Source: Lepisosteus oculatus (lineage: Eukaryota; Chordata; Actinopteri; Semionotiformes; Lepisosteidae). Taken from it: DNA of 64,000 bases. Shown in pieces: positions 11,974 through 25,405 of the stretch. Numbering within the stretch: position 1 is the first letter of the stretch; each line of letters starts with the position of its first letter. The notes beneath the pieces are model-generated. The model made no database searches and was not told where the DNA came from. It saw only the letters and a list, made by a program, of their open reading frames with translations. Position numbers and translations under genes: made by a program. The stretch lies in the NCBI RefSeq assembly GCF_040954835.1, contig NC_090711.1, forward strand, positions 8,873,501 through 8,937,500, given 5' to 3'.

Positions 11974-14900
11974 TCCCCTTTTCAGCTATGAACCTGGGGT
12001 GTTCATGGCACTGCGTTATAGTTGGTGGAGTTGGCTGTAGAACAGACTTTTTGACATTTTTCCCGACAGAAATTTGTTGGGAAAGGTGAACAGGGTGCTA
12101 CCGGGGCTGTATCGCTCCTCTACAGTCATTTGGGTGAGTGATTTGGAAAATAATTTATCCCGTTAATTTACTTACTACCAAAGCAGTTGTTATTCTTAAA
12201 ATAAAAATCACTGCACTACAATAATAATTATTTTGTTCATAGCTGCCTTATCCGGTGTGTTTTGACAACAGTATGCTCTTGGAGTCAAAAACAATGAGGT
12301 CGCCATTTTCCTCTTATATCATCCTGATTTCAAATGGCCAGTGCCAATCAGTTTAGTTTATCCTGGCTAAGAATGTGTTTGTGCCTCCAAAGCACACAGT
12401 GCTCAGCCATCTGCCTCTTTTTATACTGAGTCCTACAACACCTACAGCAGAGAAACCATCCAATGCAGGATCACTAATAACTTTGCAAGCTTACGGGCGA
12501 TTGACAAGTCACAGGGGGTCCTGAAGCATGGCTTTGCTCAGGATACCCTGACCGACTGAGGCCCAGCCTCTCCTGGCACTGCCAAGTCAAGTAATTGTTG
12601 GCACATGGAAAATCACAGTCATGCTCACTCAATGACCAACACTTCAACTGGCAACATCTGGTCTACAGAGTTCAATCTGCTCCCCCTATGTCTATATACT
12701 GTATATGAACCCTGCATTTTAGAAAAGCATCCTTTGTTATTTTAATTTTACTTTAAAGCAAATAGGTTAAAATCCTAAACAAGTCACCATTGTCTCCTGC
12801 TAACAGTATTTCTGAATGAGAAGACACCAGTCCACTGTTGGAGCTGTAATAGTTCTCAACCTTCCTTGGAGTAGAGGGACACTTGGAGAGGATACTGTTT
12901 TAGTAAGTGCTTTTGTGGGTTTTGGCGGTTGTCATCGGAGCTGTAAAAGCCTGGATTTTCTCAGATTCACTGTGGCCCTTGATTAGTAGCTAGCACCTGG
13001 GTTGCCATATGTGTAATCTGGGTGATTACACATAGTGGAGATTATGCTGTATAATATCCGGAGAGGCCTCTGGTTGGGCCAGGGAGGCAGCTGGCTATTC
13101 ACATCAGCACTTTTAAACAAACTGACAGAGGAAGCTGGCTCTGGTGTTTAGATAAGAGTCTGGCTCTGACCCCCAGATCAATTGAAGATTAAAGTAGAGA
13201 GGTCACCAGGAGCAGGTCAGTAAGACAATGACTTACGTCTGCTTTTTTTCTGTTATTTTTGTCAGTAACATTTTACTTACAAGAGATATTAATAAACATA
13301 TTTCCTTTTGTTTTGAATACCAGTTATTAGTATGTTATTTGTATTTATTAAGAGTATCTACATAGAATATACTAAATGAATAAAGAATATTGATTACTTA
13401 TTTTGCTGTTAGTCTCAAGAGATAAATTATTCATTTTTTTGGTTATTAATTACATCTACTTACAGTACAGTTAATATCTGTATTAAGTCTCAATAAACAT
13501 GTGTACACGTTTTTTTAATAATTTTCTTGTATGTGTAAATTATTTATATTTCAATTGTTTAGTTAAAAATAACAACTAAATAAATAGCTGTTAGAGGCTG
13601 CATTACCTCAGTGTGGACAATTATTAACAGCAGCCTTTTAAATAAAGTGTTTTATCAGACAACTGTAGATACAAACCCCGGCATCCCAGCAGTCATTCAG
13701 CTCGAGAGTGATGGGGAGTTTGTTTGTTGTTCTAAAGCAAGAAGAAAGAAGTGGGAAAAAAAAATCTGTGTTCCCAATCTTTTAGGCCACTCAACTCCCA
13801 GAGCAGAGCCCGGCTGGGGCTTCCATGGTAAAATCTGCACTAACACTTTATAAGGAAAAAAATGGAGAGCTATATTTAGACTGCATTTATCATGGTGTTG
13901 CGTTTGTGTCAGTTAATAATCTTCTGGAAGCCATGCAGCTAATGTTGCAGAACTTGCAAAAAAAAAGCTTTAATATTACTTTGATTGATTCCTTTTTATG
14001 TATTAGTTAAGATTTCTGAGCATCTGTTAAATTGTGCTCCGACTGTTCAAAATTATTTTGATTAAAATACATGCTTTTTTTTCTAAGTCCAGGAATGCAG
14101 ATAAACACAGGGTGGAGAAACACTGGCCCACAGAGGAACATCTCTCACAGAGACTCCTACAACAGGCTCAGTCACTCTTAATTATTTGCATTAAATATGC
14201 CTGTAGGTATATTTTTTTATTCAGAATGTACAGACTTTTAGTAAATTACAATGTTTATTCTACAAATGAATAACAACAATGTAACAGTTCCAAAACAGTC
14301 ATACTAAATAATAAGATTGTTTTCATATTAAAATGAATATAAATGCCAGGAACAAGTACAGTATTGTTAAATAGTCTACCAATGTGGGGCACCTCTTTGC
14401 AATTGTTTAACAAAGGTAAAATGGCTTAAAGGAATAATGAGAAAGGGTATGAAGTAACAATGTAGCTGCCTAGTAAGGCTCTAATTTTCTGTTAAAGGTT
14501 TTTTTTATCCTTTTGTACTGTACTTGAAGCATTATACATTCTGCCTCAGATGCTGAATATTGTTGTTTGCCGGTGTTGAACTGTAGAGATAGGATTTAAC
14601 AGATGTGAATACTGAATTATCACTGCAATGTGTGCAAACTATGTCCCAAAACTTCTGGCGGTTCTTGTTAACTCTCCTCCACTTTCCTGTCCTGCTGTGT
14701 AAATGGTGTCTTGGAAATAGGTTTTGACTTCAATACCAGCAGTAGAATTCAGTTCCCCTCTTTATTTTGGCTCTTTGCCCACAGCAAATCCGTGGCTGTG
14801 CTTATAAGTGTGTGTGCACAGCTCACTCTGGCTTCTTGGCGGGCCTGTGTCTATTTGAGTGTATATGATACATACCAGGCTTATCAGTATTGCTTTGATT

Positions 14901-17900
14901 GCTGCCCTTCTAAGAGACATGCTACCCAATGACTTTGAACTTTATAATTCAAATACTGTGAAACACAAACGGTTCCCTGCTTGCCCTGGCAAACCATAGC
15001 CATTGTAATGTTCGCCAAGTGTCCTGCAGCTAGAAGAATATACATAGAAAAAACTTTACAGTTCCATTACTTAATCAAACCACCGTTGGGTGTAATCTGC
15101 AGCTACCCACTGCTGAAGAGACTAAGACATACTCAGGGAGCAGTCTTGATTTTATGGTCAAGCATAATTTGCGAGGCAGATGGGGTCCTGATATAAACAG
15201 AAGTAAAAGGAAAAATAGTTTTGTTAATCGATCTATATGTTCAATTAATTCAACCTAGAGATTTCCAAGGCACTTTCCATTCACAACAATTTCTGAAGTT
15301 CACAAATGCATGCGGTGTCACAAATTACTTAGAGTGAAAGTGCTTTAAAACAGCAACACTGAGAATTAAATGTAATGTAATAAGCACTGCAATCTGTACA
15401 CAGCAATTACCGAAACCAAAGGTGTAGTTTGAGCAAGCTGCCGAGGGTGACCAGAGGAGCTCCACGGCCCTGCTTAGATCTGGGCTCCTGTCGTGTTGGA
15501 AGTACGTAGGGAGGCAGTGGACTTCAGAATGCTGGAGGTGTTGTGAGGAAGGATCAAAAAGGTACGTTTGAGAATCAACTTTGAGATTAAATATGTGTTC
15601 ATATGTATGTTTAGTTATATTTGACGTTACTGTTAACATTTGAATTTAACAACCTGGCAAATTTTGGGTAGGTGTTGAAAATGAATCTGATTAGAATTTC
15701 ACCCCCCCAAAATGGGGGGGGTTGAATATTTTTCTATGAAGATTGTTGTTGTAACATGGTTGGATCATTCACATACACAGAATCACTGTAGAAACACAAA
15801 TGAATGTTATTTATGGAACAGTGATTGATTAGTCAATTAACAGTTAGCGCTCACCAACATTCCCTGATAAAATCTGTAGAAAGAACAAAGTTCCTCAGTG
15901 TAGTAACGGGTTTTCATCTGGGCAAGGCATTTGTAAGGAAGCTTTCAACATAAGCCAGAAATCCAAGTAAAAACTAAACACAAAATTAAATACAAATTAA
16001 TTCCAAACTAAATAAAGGGCATAAGCTGTGACTTCCTCAAAGAATGGAGGTAAAGGTCAGAATAGTGTAAGAGAACTCAATGCCCCAGCTTGTATTAAAG
16101 AGGGAAAAAAATGTACGAGAGCTGATTTATCACCTGACAAAAGCAGCCTTTAAATCTCCATGGAATGTTTCGCTGCCCTTTGTCACTGTTGCCATGGCAA
16201 ATTTCTTTATCATCTCCTGCTCACCTGCTCGTACCTGGGGAACTGCAGCCCAGCTGGTACCAGGTGATTACTTCAGGGGTTGGACTCATCACAATGGCAG
16301 CCTAGGTTCTCCCTACTGCTATCATCCAGGTCTCTACTTTTTGCCCCCAGTGTGTTACATTTCTCACATCTTTTACTTTAGAAATGTGCTTTTGAGGCCT
16401 AGTTTTTTTTCCTAACTTTTTTTGCTGTTAGAATTGTGCTGCTCTGTAGTATCTCGGAGGCAGACTGTTCAAAAATTAACTTGTCACTGAAATACAATTT
16501 TGTTTTCTACATCGGAAGGCCACAATGACAGGTTATGGTTGGGAATAGTTATTAACAGAACTGTGTGTGTGTGTGGGGGGGGGCTCTTTGTTTTTATAAA
16601 AGTACACCAGAATTGTACTGTTTCGGAATACCATGGCTTTAATAATTCAGCTGATAGGAATTTTTTTTTATATGCCACAGGAGTTTGAGAAGCATGCTGC
16701 AGTCATATTTCACAGTGGGGCAGGGCAGCAGAGTGCAGAATGGTATCTGAGAGATCTCAGGAGAGAAGAAAACCCAAATGAAAAGAACAGCACAGAGAAG
16801 GAGGAAAGAGTGATGTTGTTCTTCAAACTGACAGAACATTGGAGGAGTGGAGGAGCACTGGTCTGAACTGAACCATAAAGAGTTAAGATACACTTTCACT
16901 GAGGGGAAAGCAAACCTCTCACTATTTCAGACATGAAAACAAGTCCATTTGCATCCACCTGCAAATCCTCAGGTATATGAACAATAGCTCCAACTGCCAG
17001 GCAAATGGTATGCAAATGAACAGAAGTCTAAGGGGGCTGGAGGCTACAGACAGCAAAGACATGGGGAGTGGAGAGTAGAGGTGAAAACTAAGGTTTTAAA
17101 TTGGACAAACTACAAGCTGGAAAAAGGAACAGACAAGTGTGCACATGTCAAAAATGCTGTTCGCTTGTCTGTACCATAAGAAAAAGTTAAATGACTACAA
17201 ACAGGTCAAAAGAAAGTTGTTTGTTTTTCCAGATGTTCACTTTATTTTTCACCACATGTGGTATCCTTACAAATCTTTCCTCCTTGACCTAAGGCAGATC
17301 AGAACACCGATTCTCTTCTCCATGCATCTCCACTGGTTCCTCAGATCTGCCTTACCGCCTTGCTCCTCCAGTCTGCTGGGTATCCCTGTGTCCTCTTGAA
17401 CCCTCCTCGGTTCTGCTCTGCTGGCCGAGAAGCTGTGATTTTCCATATACTCTCCAATCTCTCAAGCCCTTTTGCAACCCCTTTTGGTTTTATCACACTG
17501 TGGTAAAACTGGCTTAGAGTGAACATCAAACTCACCTATTCAGTCAGCATCGGTACCTCCTATGATCTCTTTGTTAGTCATTTTAGTTTTCCCATGACTC
17601 TGCTCCTCACTTATTGACCATTGTGCCTCTGCTGTCCCATTTCACAGCAAATAATGTAATATATTTGTGTTGCTTGCTAGATATTGCATACTTTCCCACA
17701 CTTAGTAAACTCAGTACTGTACTATAGTATGTAAAAACACTTAATTGCTGCATGGTTTTAATTTACTGTGCTGTATTTTTCTTATTGCAGCTCTTGAGAG
17801 TCATTATAGATACAGGCATCAGCACATAATTATACATTGACTAAACGTTTTGCATTCACAAGGTTCTATAGCTCAGGCTGTGAAGACCCAAGTGTCATTA

Positions 17901-18450
17901 TTCCAACTGTGCTGTGAATCATTAGACCAATTATTTGTTTTATTAATTACAGGTTTGTATCTTCAACATCATTGTCTACACAATGACTGTAGAAATCCTT
18001 GAGGCCAATAGCATGAATCTGAAAACGATGGTTAAACAGCCCCTGAGGCATATATCAAAATCAATGAAATTCTCTGTACAATAACTTTACATTTTTAATA
18101 ATGAAGAGTCAGAAGACTTGCTGTAGCATGTATTATATCCTAAAATGCGATGCTCAGTTTTGTTCGGCATATATTCAGAAAACCATATAATCCCCGAATT
18201 TCTGAATTACCTAACATTTACAAAACATTTTTGGTTTGTGCACTCATGCCAGTTTGCAAACTTGTGCAAGTTTTATTTTGAGACTCCTCCGTGTTGCCTA
18301 TACCTATTGTGATCTTGGATATTTAGATTTCAGTTCTCTGTTGCCTATGGGCTACTCCTGTACACTTTGTCTTTGAGGTACTCCTGAGATAGAAAGTTGC
18401 AGAGCAACATTTTCCTGTTCTGGAGAATATGGCCACATCATCTCCATAAA
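11974..18450. other. Intergenic stretch without a recognisable gene
   Basis: No convincing coding exon was found. It contains very AT-rich DNA at about 13.22-13.60 kb, a perfect 11-bp stem hairpin at 13008-13034, a C7/G7 hairpin at 15702-15720 and a (TG)n plus G-run microsatellite at about 16562-16582. Confidence 0.4.
16562..16582 (+). repeat. (TG)n microsatellite followed by a G run
   Basis: Alternating TG over about 12 bases passes straight into a run of nine or ten G. Simple-sequence repeat. Confidence 0.85.
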
Positions 18451-18451
18451 T

Positions 18452-18738
18452 CCAGCCATCTAATTTCCAACAGCTTTAACCCACACTGGGTCACACAGAA
18501 GGAGAGCCCATCCGAGGCAGGGTGCACATTGGACAGACACCAGTCCATCACAGGGCATACTGACAAAGGGCCAAATTTCCTAGAAGCCAGTTAACATGTC
18601 AGTATGACTTTGAACTGTGGGAGGAAACTGGAGCTCAAGGGGAAACCTGGGGAGACCATCCAAACTCCACACAGACAGCACCCCAGGTCCAGAATTGAAC
18701 CCAGGGCTCCAGTGTGCCAATATCCTGCATTACGGCCA
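18452..18738 (+). repeat. Dispersed fish repeat, family B, copy 1
   Basis: It opens CCAGCCATCTAATTTCC and runs through 'ACACCAGTCCATCACAGGGC' and 'CAAACTCCACACAGACAG' to 'ATTGAACCCAGGGCTCCAGT'. The same order of blocks is found in the copies at 39915 and 60897 in this orientation and, reversed, at 36910 and 59339. It has no coding capacity. I recognise it as a common interspersed repeat of fish genomes but do not assign a library name. Confidence 0.8.
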
Positions 18739-21700
18739 TGAATAAAGTTAAGTAAAAATGTTGGTCCTTTTTCAAAGACCTCATAAAAGCAATGAAACAA
18801 ACATTAGACTTTGCTACATTGATAGATTATTTTGTAATGAAAAGTATAGGTAAAAAATCCAAACAGGAAGGCAGGCCTTCTGTCTGTGATGTTTTAGCAC
18901 ACTGGGGGAATGAAGGGAGCCAGTGGAAGTGTGCTCTGACTGTCAGTAGATGATCATAAATTGGAACACACAGATGGTGGAGTTTCCAGCAGTACCTCAT
19001 AAGGCTTTTGCTGTGATTATCTAAACTTTACTGGGAAAGGCATGCTGCATTCTTCCACTCCACTTCTGTAAACCCATTTTACTTGCTGTCTTTCCCATCT
19101 ATAAAAACTCTTACGAAAGCTGCTGTGTTTAATGTGAAAAGACAGTTAAACTGAACTCCATGCAAAGTGCAGTCCCTTTACGATGTTTATAGAACTGGAT
19201 CAGGGTAGAAGCACAGTGTGGTCCCAGGCTGTGAAATATTATCAGACACATGGCAAACAAAGCAGTCATACTTTTGTGAACATTCATTTCCTTTAGTGCG
19301 GTAATGTGCGAAGTCAGCAGTGTCTTCTGGAGTACAATAAGATTTCACACCAGTTCCTTTTTTATCTCCCCCGTTTTTTACACTAATGCCCATGACGTTA
19401 ACATACTGAAGGGGGAGAACAACTGACACAAATTCAAACCAGTCGTTTTTCTATGTGCATCTCAGAATGATTATTTAACTTTGCTTTGTGGTTAAAAGCC
19501 CCCAGTGAAAAAAGCATGCTAGAAATAGTAAAATCATGTCATCCACCTGGCCAAGAGCACAGAGGCCTTGGGCCGAGGAATAAAATGCCCCAGTGTTTAT
19601 GAAAAACAGTGCAAGCTACTATTCAAATGAAACCAATCATTACTTAACTTTTAAGAGAGCAAGTTTCAGTTCTTTGACTCAGAGTACGGGGGATTGCTAC
19701 AGTGGATAAGATCTACCATTTTGAGAGCCGAATAATGAATGTTAACTCATTTAATGACTGTGCAGACATGCAGTCTTTTGATCTTTTAGAATGCAAACCA
19801 AGTACATCGTTTTCAGAAAAATATCTCATATATTATTACTTATGCATATTATTATTTATGCATTTTCTATCATATGTAAATTATTATATAATACTAGTTT
19901 TATTACTATTATGAATAATACAATTAATAAACATAAATCCCTAACAAAATATATCCATCTTGGCAGACTTGACTGTTTTGCATTGAACTGATTTCACACA
20001 GTTGTGTCTATGCTTTCACAGGAGGCACATGGCTCTGTACACAGTAATTGATGACACCACAGTGATAATAGATAACAGTTCATAGGTGAGGAACCAGCAC
20101 TGCTCCCATCCTGAGTCGCAGGCTGAGAGTAGTGCCTGCCGGAGAGAAGATAAACCGGACTCAAATGCTGCTCTGTACGAAACCAGAGTGCGGCCTCTCT
20201 CAACCTCCCTGTCCCCTCATGTCGTACCTCCTACATTCTACCTGCCTTTTGCTTTAGTCTACTGCTGCAATTTGTGAGCACTTGCTGTGTTTTGCACTGT
20301 GAAGATAGTGTCATTTGGTGTTCCAGCTCCTCGGGGTTTTTAAGCTTTGGCAGTATCATTACTGCCCTCCCAGGACAATGGAGCAGCTCTGGAGACAAAG
20401 CAAGAGCCAGGGTAATTCAGGTCAGGTCACTCGTGTGGGGAGGAGGCACTGAGCCTGGGCAGTAACAGGCTTCGCAGGAAATTTGTATGCAAAGCTTGTT
20501 TTCATTTCCAGATGTGATGTAAGAGTGATGAAGACATTTCGGGTACTTCAACTGTTATTTCTTTAATAAACAACAGTGTTCTGAAGAGTAAATGAAAAGC
20601 AAATATATTTTAGTGGTTAATGCTGCTGCCATTTCTGTCATTCTTAGGTACGATGACTCACTTCCCGCTTTATTTAAATCTCAGATTACAAGGTATAAAA
20701 TTGATTTGGATTTCCTTCTGAAATATCAACATTACTACGAGCAATTCATTCATTTTTACTTTACATTAAAGTATATAGTCTAAGTTTGAAATTCTGTCTC
20801 CTTTGCAAGCTGCGGCAATTGCAAAGTTTTGTTTTACACAGGTTTTGTTAAGAGGCTTCACATAGGGGTTTTGAAATATTTCTTTTTCTTACATGAATGA
20901 TCATCCAACAAGATCCGTTCAGTGAGCTTCTGTTTCCTGTCATCTGGTAGGCTGCTTCACACACGGTCAGTGAAGACTGCCAGTGATCAGCACATTTCCT
21001 TGCTTTGCTTTCAATTAAACTGTTATTTCTCCCAATGGAAATGCTTTACAAAACAATAAATTGTATCTGGAAAATAGATTGCTGAGTAAAACATGTTTGG
21101 AAAAATCATATTAAACTCCTGTTATGGGTTTCCATTGCTAACTGCCCTTCAATAAAAAATACTATGTAAGAAATTCTACAAATACTTAAATGGTCTGCAT
21201 AAGGACATACAAGGAGATAAAGAGTAAAAGGAAATTAAATAGAAACACAATTTTATATATTAGTGTTACTATTATGTTTAATCTTACAGTAGGTAGAAAA
21301 TAGCACAAAACATGAGAGGCATGAGCAGTTTTGAAGGGTTCTGTAACATCACCCACTTTAACAGTTTGTAAAACTGTGAGTAAACTAAGGGGAAATGAAA
21401 ATGATACCTACCAAGTTTGGAATGTGTCAGCCAAGATGTTGTTCATGAAAAGATGTTAGTATAGCCTTTGTTTCACTAGGCACATGACTGCCCGTTCTGA
21501 ACATAAAAAAAACATCTCACTGCAACACGTGTGGTGCATGTCAGAAGCATCATTTTGTACGGTGGACATAAAAATTGTTATAGCAACATTTCAGATGCAA
21601 TCTTGAATCTTGTGAATTTCAATTCCATCAGTGCTTCATAAGACATAAAAAATTAGATCAGGCTTGTTAGGCTGCAGAATCCCAACTTTTGTCACAAATG

Positions 21701-24700
21701 TAATGGTGAATATACTGTATCTTTCTGCTATTAAGCTGCTCAGCTGCCTGGTCTTTGAACACCTGTAGTTCCAAGTTGCCTTTAAGAAGGCAAAATGTCC
21801 CAACCTTATTTACAAAAGTTTAAAAATTAATGTCACTCACTCAAATAACATCATGACAAGCATGAGATCTGAATGCCTTCAACAGTCATAGAGAGTATAT
21901 TTTATATGCTCTCTATGACCTGGATTTACTATCAAACATGAATCTCTCTTAAGCATGCCTGTTAATTGGAAATCGCTCTTTAGTAACTCCATCCTAAAGA
22001 GCAAGATTTTTGATTAACTTCAGTTGAATCTCACTGCTCCTGGTAGTCAGGTTCTAGTCTCTCTCTGTTTCTCTCACATTTTTGGGGTTCCCCTTGAATG
22101 CTTCTCTCGTCTTCAAGGGGCATATTCTTGCTCTCTAGAGCAGCTAACTTCAGCCCCCACAGCTTCCACAATCCTGCAGTTCATCTGGTCCTGCTGCATC
22201 CCCATCTCACCCTGAGAGAGAAAAGAAAGAGCCCCTGTCACGAGGAATTCAGTTCCCCTTCCCATCACACACTTGTAAGAATGCATGATTGTGTTACTTC
22301 TGCCCTGATTCAGTGTCAGAATGAATGTGAGCTTCCCGGTTCTATAACGTAACTGTTCACACAGTCACTTAATCCTGCTTCTTCTCTGCCTAACACTAAA
22401 CATTTAAAATAGATTTAAATACAAATGTAAACACCGCTGGTTGTGTACTTCCTAATGAATGTGGAAAGAGTTGGTGTTAAATAATATGTATATTTTTAAT
22501 TGCCAAATAAATATTATAAAGCAGTCTGTTTGCATAGTTTGTATTGCATCATGTGCACTGTATAATAAAGAAGAAACACAATCATACATCCCTGTATGTC
22601 AGATACTTGAGGAGGGACTGAATTCTACAGTGAAATCACCCCACCCAGTTCACGAAAACCACTTTAAATCGTTTCTTTTCCACCTCCTGCACTTTGGTGT
22701 AAATGTTGGAGTGACACTCAGAAACACATTGAAAATGATTTTTTAAGATTTTTCTCTACTGGTATTCTGAATTAGTTAAACTAGGGGCAACACATGCATG
22801 CTGTACAACTGAGCTCAACACACGTTCCTCATGCCTAAATAAGTTTATGTTGTTTTTGTTACTCTCAACTTCTGTTTGTGGTAATAAAAGCACTGAGATT
22901 CTCAGGGCCGGTGCAGTGTGGGAAAATGGCTTCAGACTGAACAGGTGTGGACAGATGCTTCTGTTTTTCAGAAACCCTTGTTGTTGCAGGACATTTTTTT
23001 AAAAGGGTTCGTCGCCCAAACCCTCCCAGGTCAAACTCTTTAAATAGAAAAGTGAAAGAGCTTTAGTACTTCTGTTCCGGTGGAACTGAAACAAAACAAA
23101 TGAGGGTCTTCTAACCTGTTCCGTGACCATCAAATCCAAATCAATTCCAAATCGATTCACCAGCAAAAGTGTTTGGTTTTCACTGCGTATATATAAGATG
23201 TAATCTATTAATTATAAGGTAGAAATTAGATTAGAGGCATGCATTAAATTGAGAAGGCATTTAAATGTAGGAAGAAGAACAGCTTTTAATAATCAGTGAA
23301 CAGTGGATGGTGATTTTTTTGGGGGAGAAGAGGCATGTGAGTAGAGAGGAGAGAAAGGAGATGAGTTAGAGAAGGAATGAAGTGAGAGGAATGGAAAGAA
23401 GGAAGAAGGGGCAACGGATTTGTTTTCCTTGCCAGGGAACTCTTTGTTCCTTTCTATAGTGTGCGTGTCTGGGCTTGTCAGCAACCTCCCAGAGTGCACT
23501 GGAGTGGAGAGCAGGCATGTGTTGTGCCAGTGGAGCAAGTTAGTTTGCTCTCATGCTGGATGAAGTCACAGCACACTTCCTCTCTCCCCCTGTGTCTCCT
23601 CTGAGGGGCTTTGTAGGAGTGCTGTCTCACTTTGCATAATCTGCATATTGGCCTGCTCCTACTCTGTGATGACCTCCAGGATATCTCAGTGCATTGTGCT
23701 TTCTAAGAAAAAATACCAGGTATTAGAGGTCATTAAGTGGGTGAAACACATTCTCTTTTTTCACTGACACCCACATCATTGTAACAGCAATCTGATATGC
23801 CCCACACAAACCAGGACCAGAAACTGAATTTAAAACCAGGTCTTCAAAAGTGGAGAAGAGCTATTGTTGTTTGAGATTGCCCCAGAAATATTACTCCTAT
23901 TTTTTTATTTTACAACTGTCAGCTCTATCAAGGACAATGGCTACAAAGCAACCTATAGATTTATTCCAGATTTTGCAGATGATGATGAGCACATAGTTTA
24001 TATTAAAAAAGAAAGCAGCATGACAAACGTATTTGATTCATTGTCCAGAACTGAAGTTTTTTCCATGCTTCGAAACAGTCACAGAAATCGAAACTTTTAA
24101 AGTTATTTTTCCTTTTCTGTGATGTCCTCTTGTGTCAATTGCAATTTAAGGATATTCTTGAGCAGTGGTAGCCTTGGTGAAGTTATGTTTGGAAATCAGG
24201 CATTCGTAAGCATTGAACCTAGCATTATAGCACTGTCTGGCCAGGCCTAGGGCTAGACATGACTGCTCCACATGTTTCTTTCTCTTCTAAGTTTAAATCT
24301 GGCTTCCCTTACTTCATTGTGTTTCTAAACTCTCCTGCATCAGGCCTGCTGAGGCAGTCTGTAAGATAGGAATAGGGATAGGAAGCTATCATAGCAAAAA
24401 ATAGCTTCATCATTGGGATTTAATATGGTTGTTAATGTCAATTGTTAGGAACTGACACAAAAGAACCCAAAGGTGTCAGTGACAGCCCTTCGGTTTGGCA
24501 GTAACTCTTTGATAATTTTACACTGGCTTGTAAGATAGAAATCTTGGAGTGTTAGCCTTGGTCATAAATACCACACAAGTGATAACCTACCCTTCCCTCA
24601 GTACAAGAGCACTTGGCAGCTAATTGAAAAATCCTGGCCTATGCTTTGGTACTCCAGATAGCTCTACCAAGCAGCCTGCTTTCTGCATTACTGATTGTCT

Positions 24701-24924
24701 CTCACAGCAATTGGGACTCTGGAAATCAAGTTTAAAGTTGCAGTCACTTTTATTTTAGTTGACCGTCCTCATTCATGCGCTGTGCGTTTAAGGCTAATTA
24801 TGTTATTTAGTCGATCGAGCATTTTAACCCCTGGCTTTGTTTTTTCACATCTCTCCTGTCTGTTGCAGTTGTTGAAACAATAAAGAAATGATGACTGTGT
24901 TACCACCTTTATAGCCTGGTCTTC
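18739..24924. other. Intergenic stretch without a recognisable gene
   Basis: No host exon is supported. Structures seen are a 10-bp perfect-stem hairpin at 21886-21918 and a purine-only-like tract at 23321-23411. The open frame at 23864-24100 (78 codons, plus) has a mixed composition that could be coding, but I cannot match it to a family and no splice context stands out. Confidence 0.4.
23321..23411 (+). repeat. Polypurine tract
   Basis: About 90 bases made almost entirely of A and G, with a few interruptions. It is low complexity. Such tracts can form triplex DNA in general, but nothing shows that here. Confidence 0.8.
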
Positions 24925-25405
24925 TTCAGTCTCACATGCTAAGCGAGGCTGGGCCTTTTCAGCACAGGGGTGAGAGACCTCCAAGGAAAACCTCTTGTGC
25001 TGCTGTAAGTGGTGTTGGTGGAACAGTAGATGGCGCTTTTCCTTATATCCCGTGGTGATAACCTAAGGCACACTGTGCCCTCCTTTGGATGAGATGTGTT
25101 TCTGAGGTAAGGACTGCCTTAGTGTCCTGGCTAAATGCCACTTTGGACTTGCATGAAATTCCCCCTTAACTTAACTAATAAAGCATTTCCTCACTTCTCA
25201 GCCTGATCTACGGTGTTGTGAAGCTGTTGGTGCTTAAAGGGTCACTATGTAGGAGGTGTTGTCCTTAAGATATTAAACCAAGGACACAATTCAATTAAAT
25301 TGTTCAACAGAGCTTCCATAGCAATGTTTTGAAGGTGTGCTAACCCCAATGTTGTGTTTAAGTGCCCACTCTGGGCTTATAAAGCCTGGCCTACCTAAGA
25401 GTTCT
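24925..25405 (+). repeat. Older 5S rRNA-headed SINE with two-part body
   Basis: The head carries 5S-like blocks: 'CATGCTAAGCGAGGCTGGGCC', 'GTGAGAGACCTCCAAGGAAA' and 'TGCTGCTGTAAGTGGTGTT'. The body has 'GGATGAGATGTG', 'GTGTCCTGGCTAAATGCCAC', then 'GGTCACTATGTAGGAGGTG', 'ATTAAACCAAGGAC' and 'CCCACTCTGGGCTTATAAAG'. The second set looks like a diverged repeat of the first. It is more diverged than the copies at 4955 and 5481, so probably older. The exact 3' end is uncertain. Confidence 0.65.

Noticed and set aside
17240..17480. Possible LINE fragment suggested by 'CTCCACTGGTTCCTC' (LHWLPV-like)
   Set aside because: The following residues do not continue the LINE pattern in any frame.
20340..20385. 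Possible U4 snRNA-like start (AGCTTTGGCAGTATCATTAC)
   Set aside because: Only about 20 bases resemble the U4 5' end; the rest of the snRNA and its Sm site are missing.
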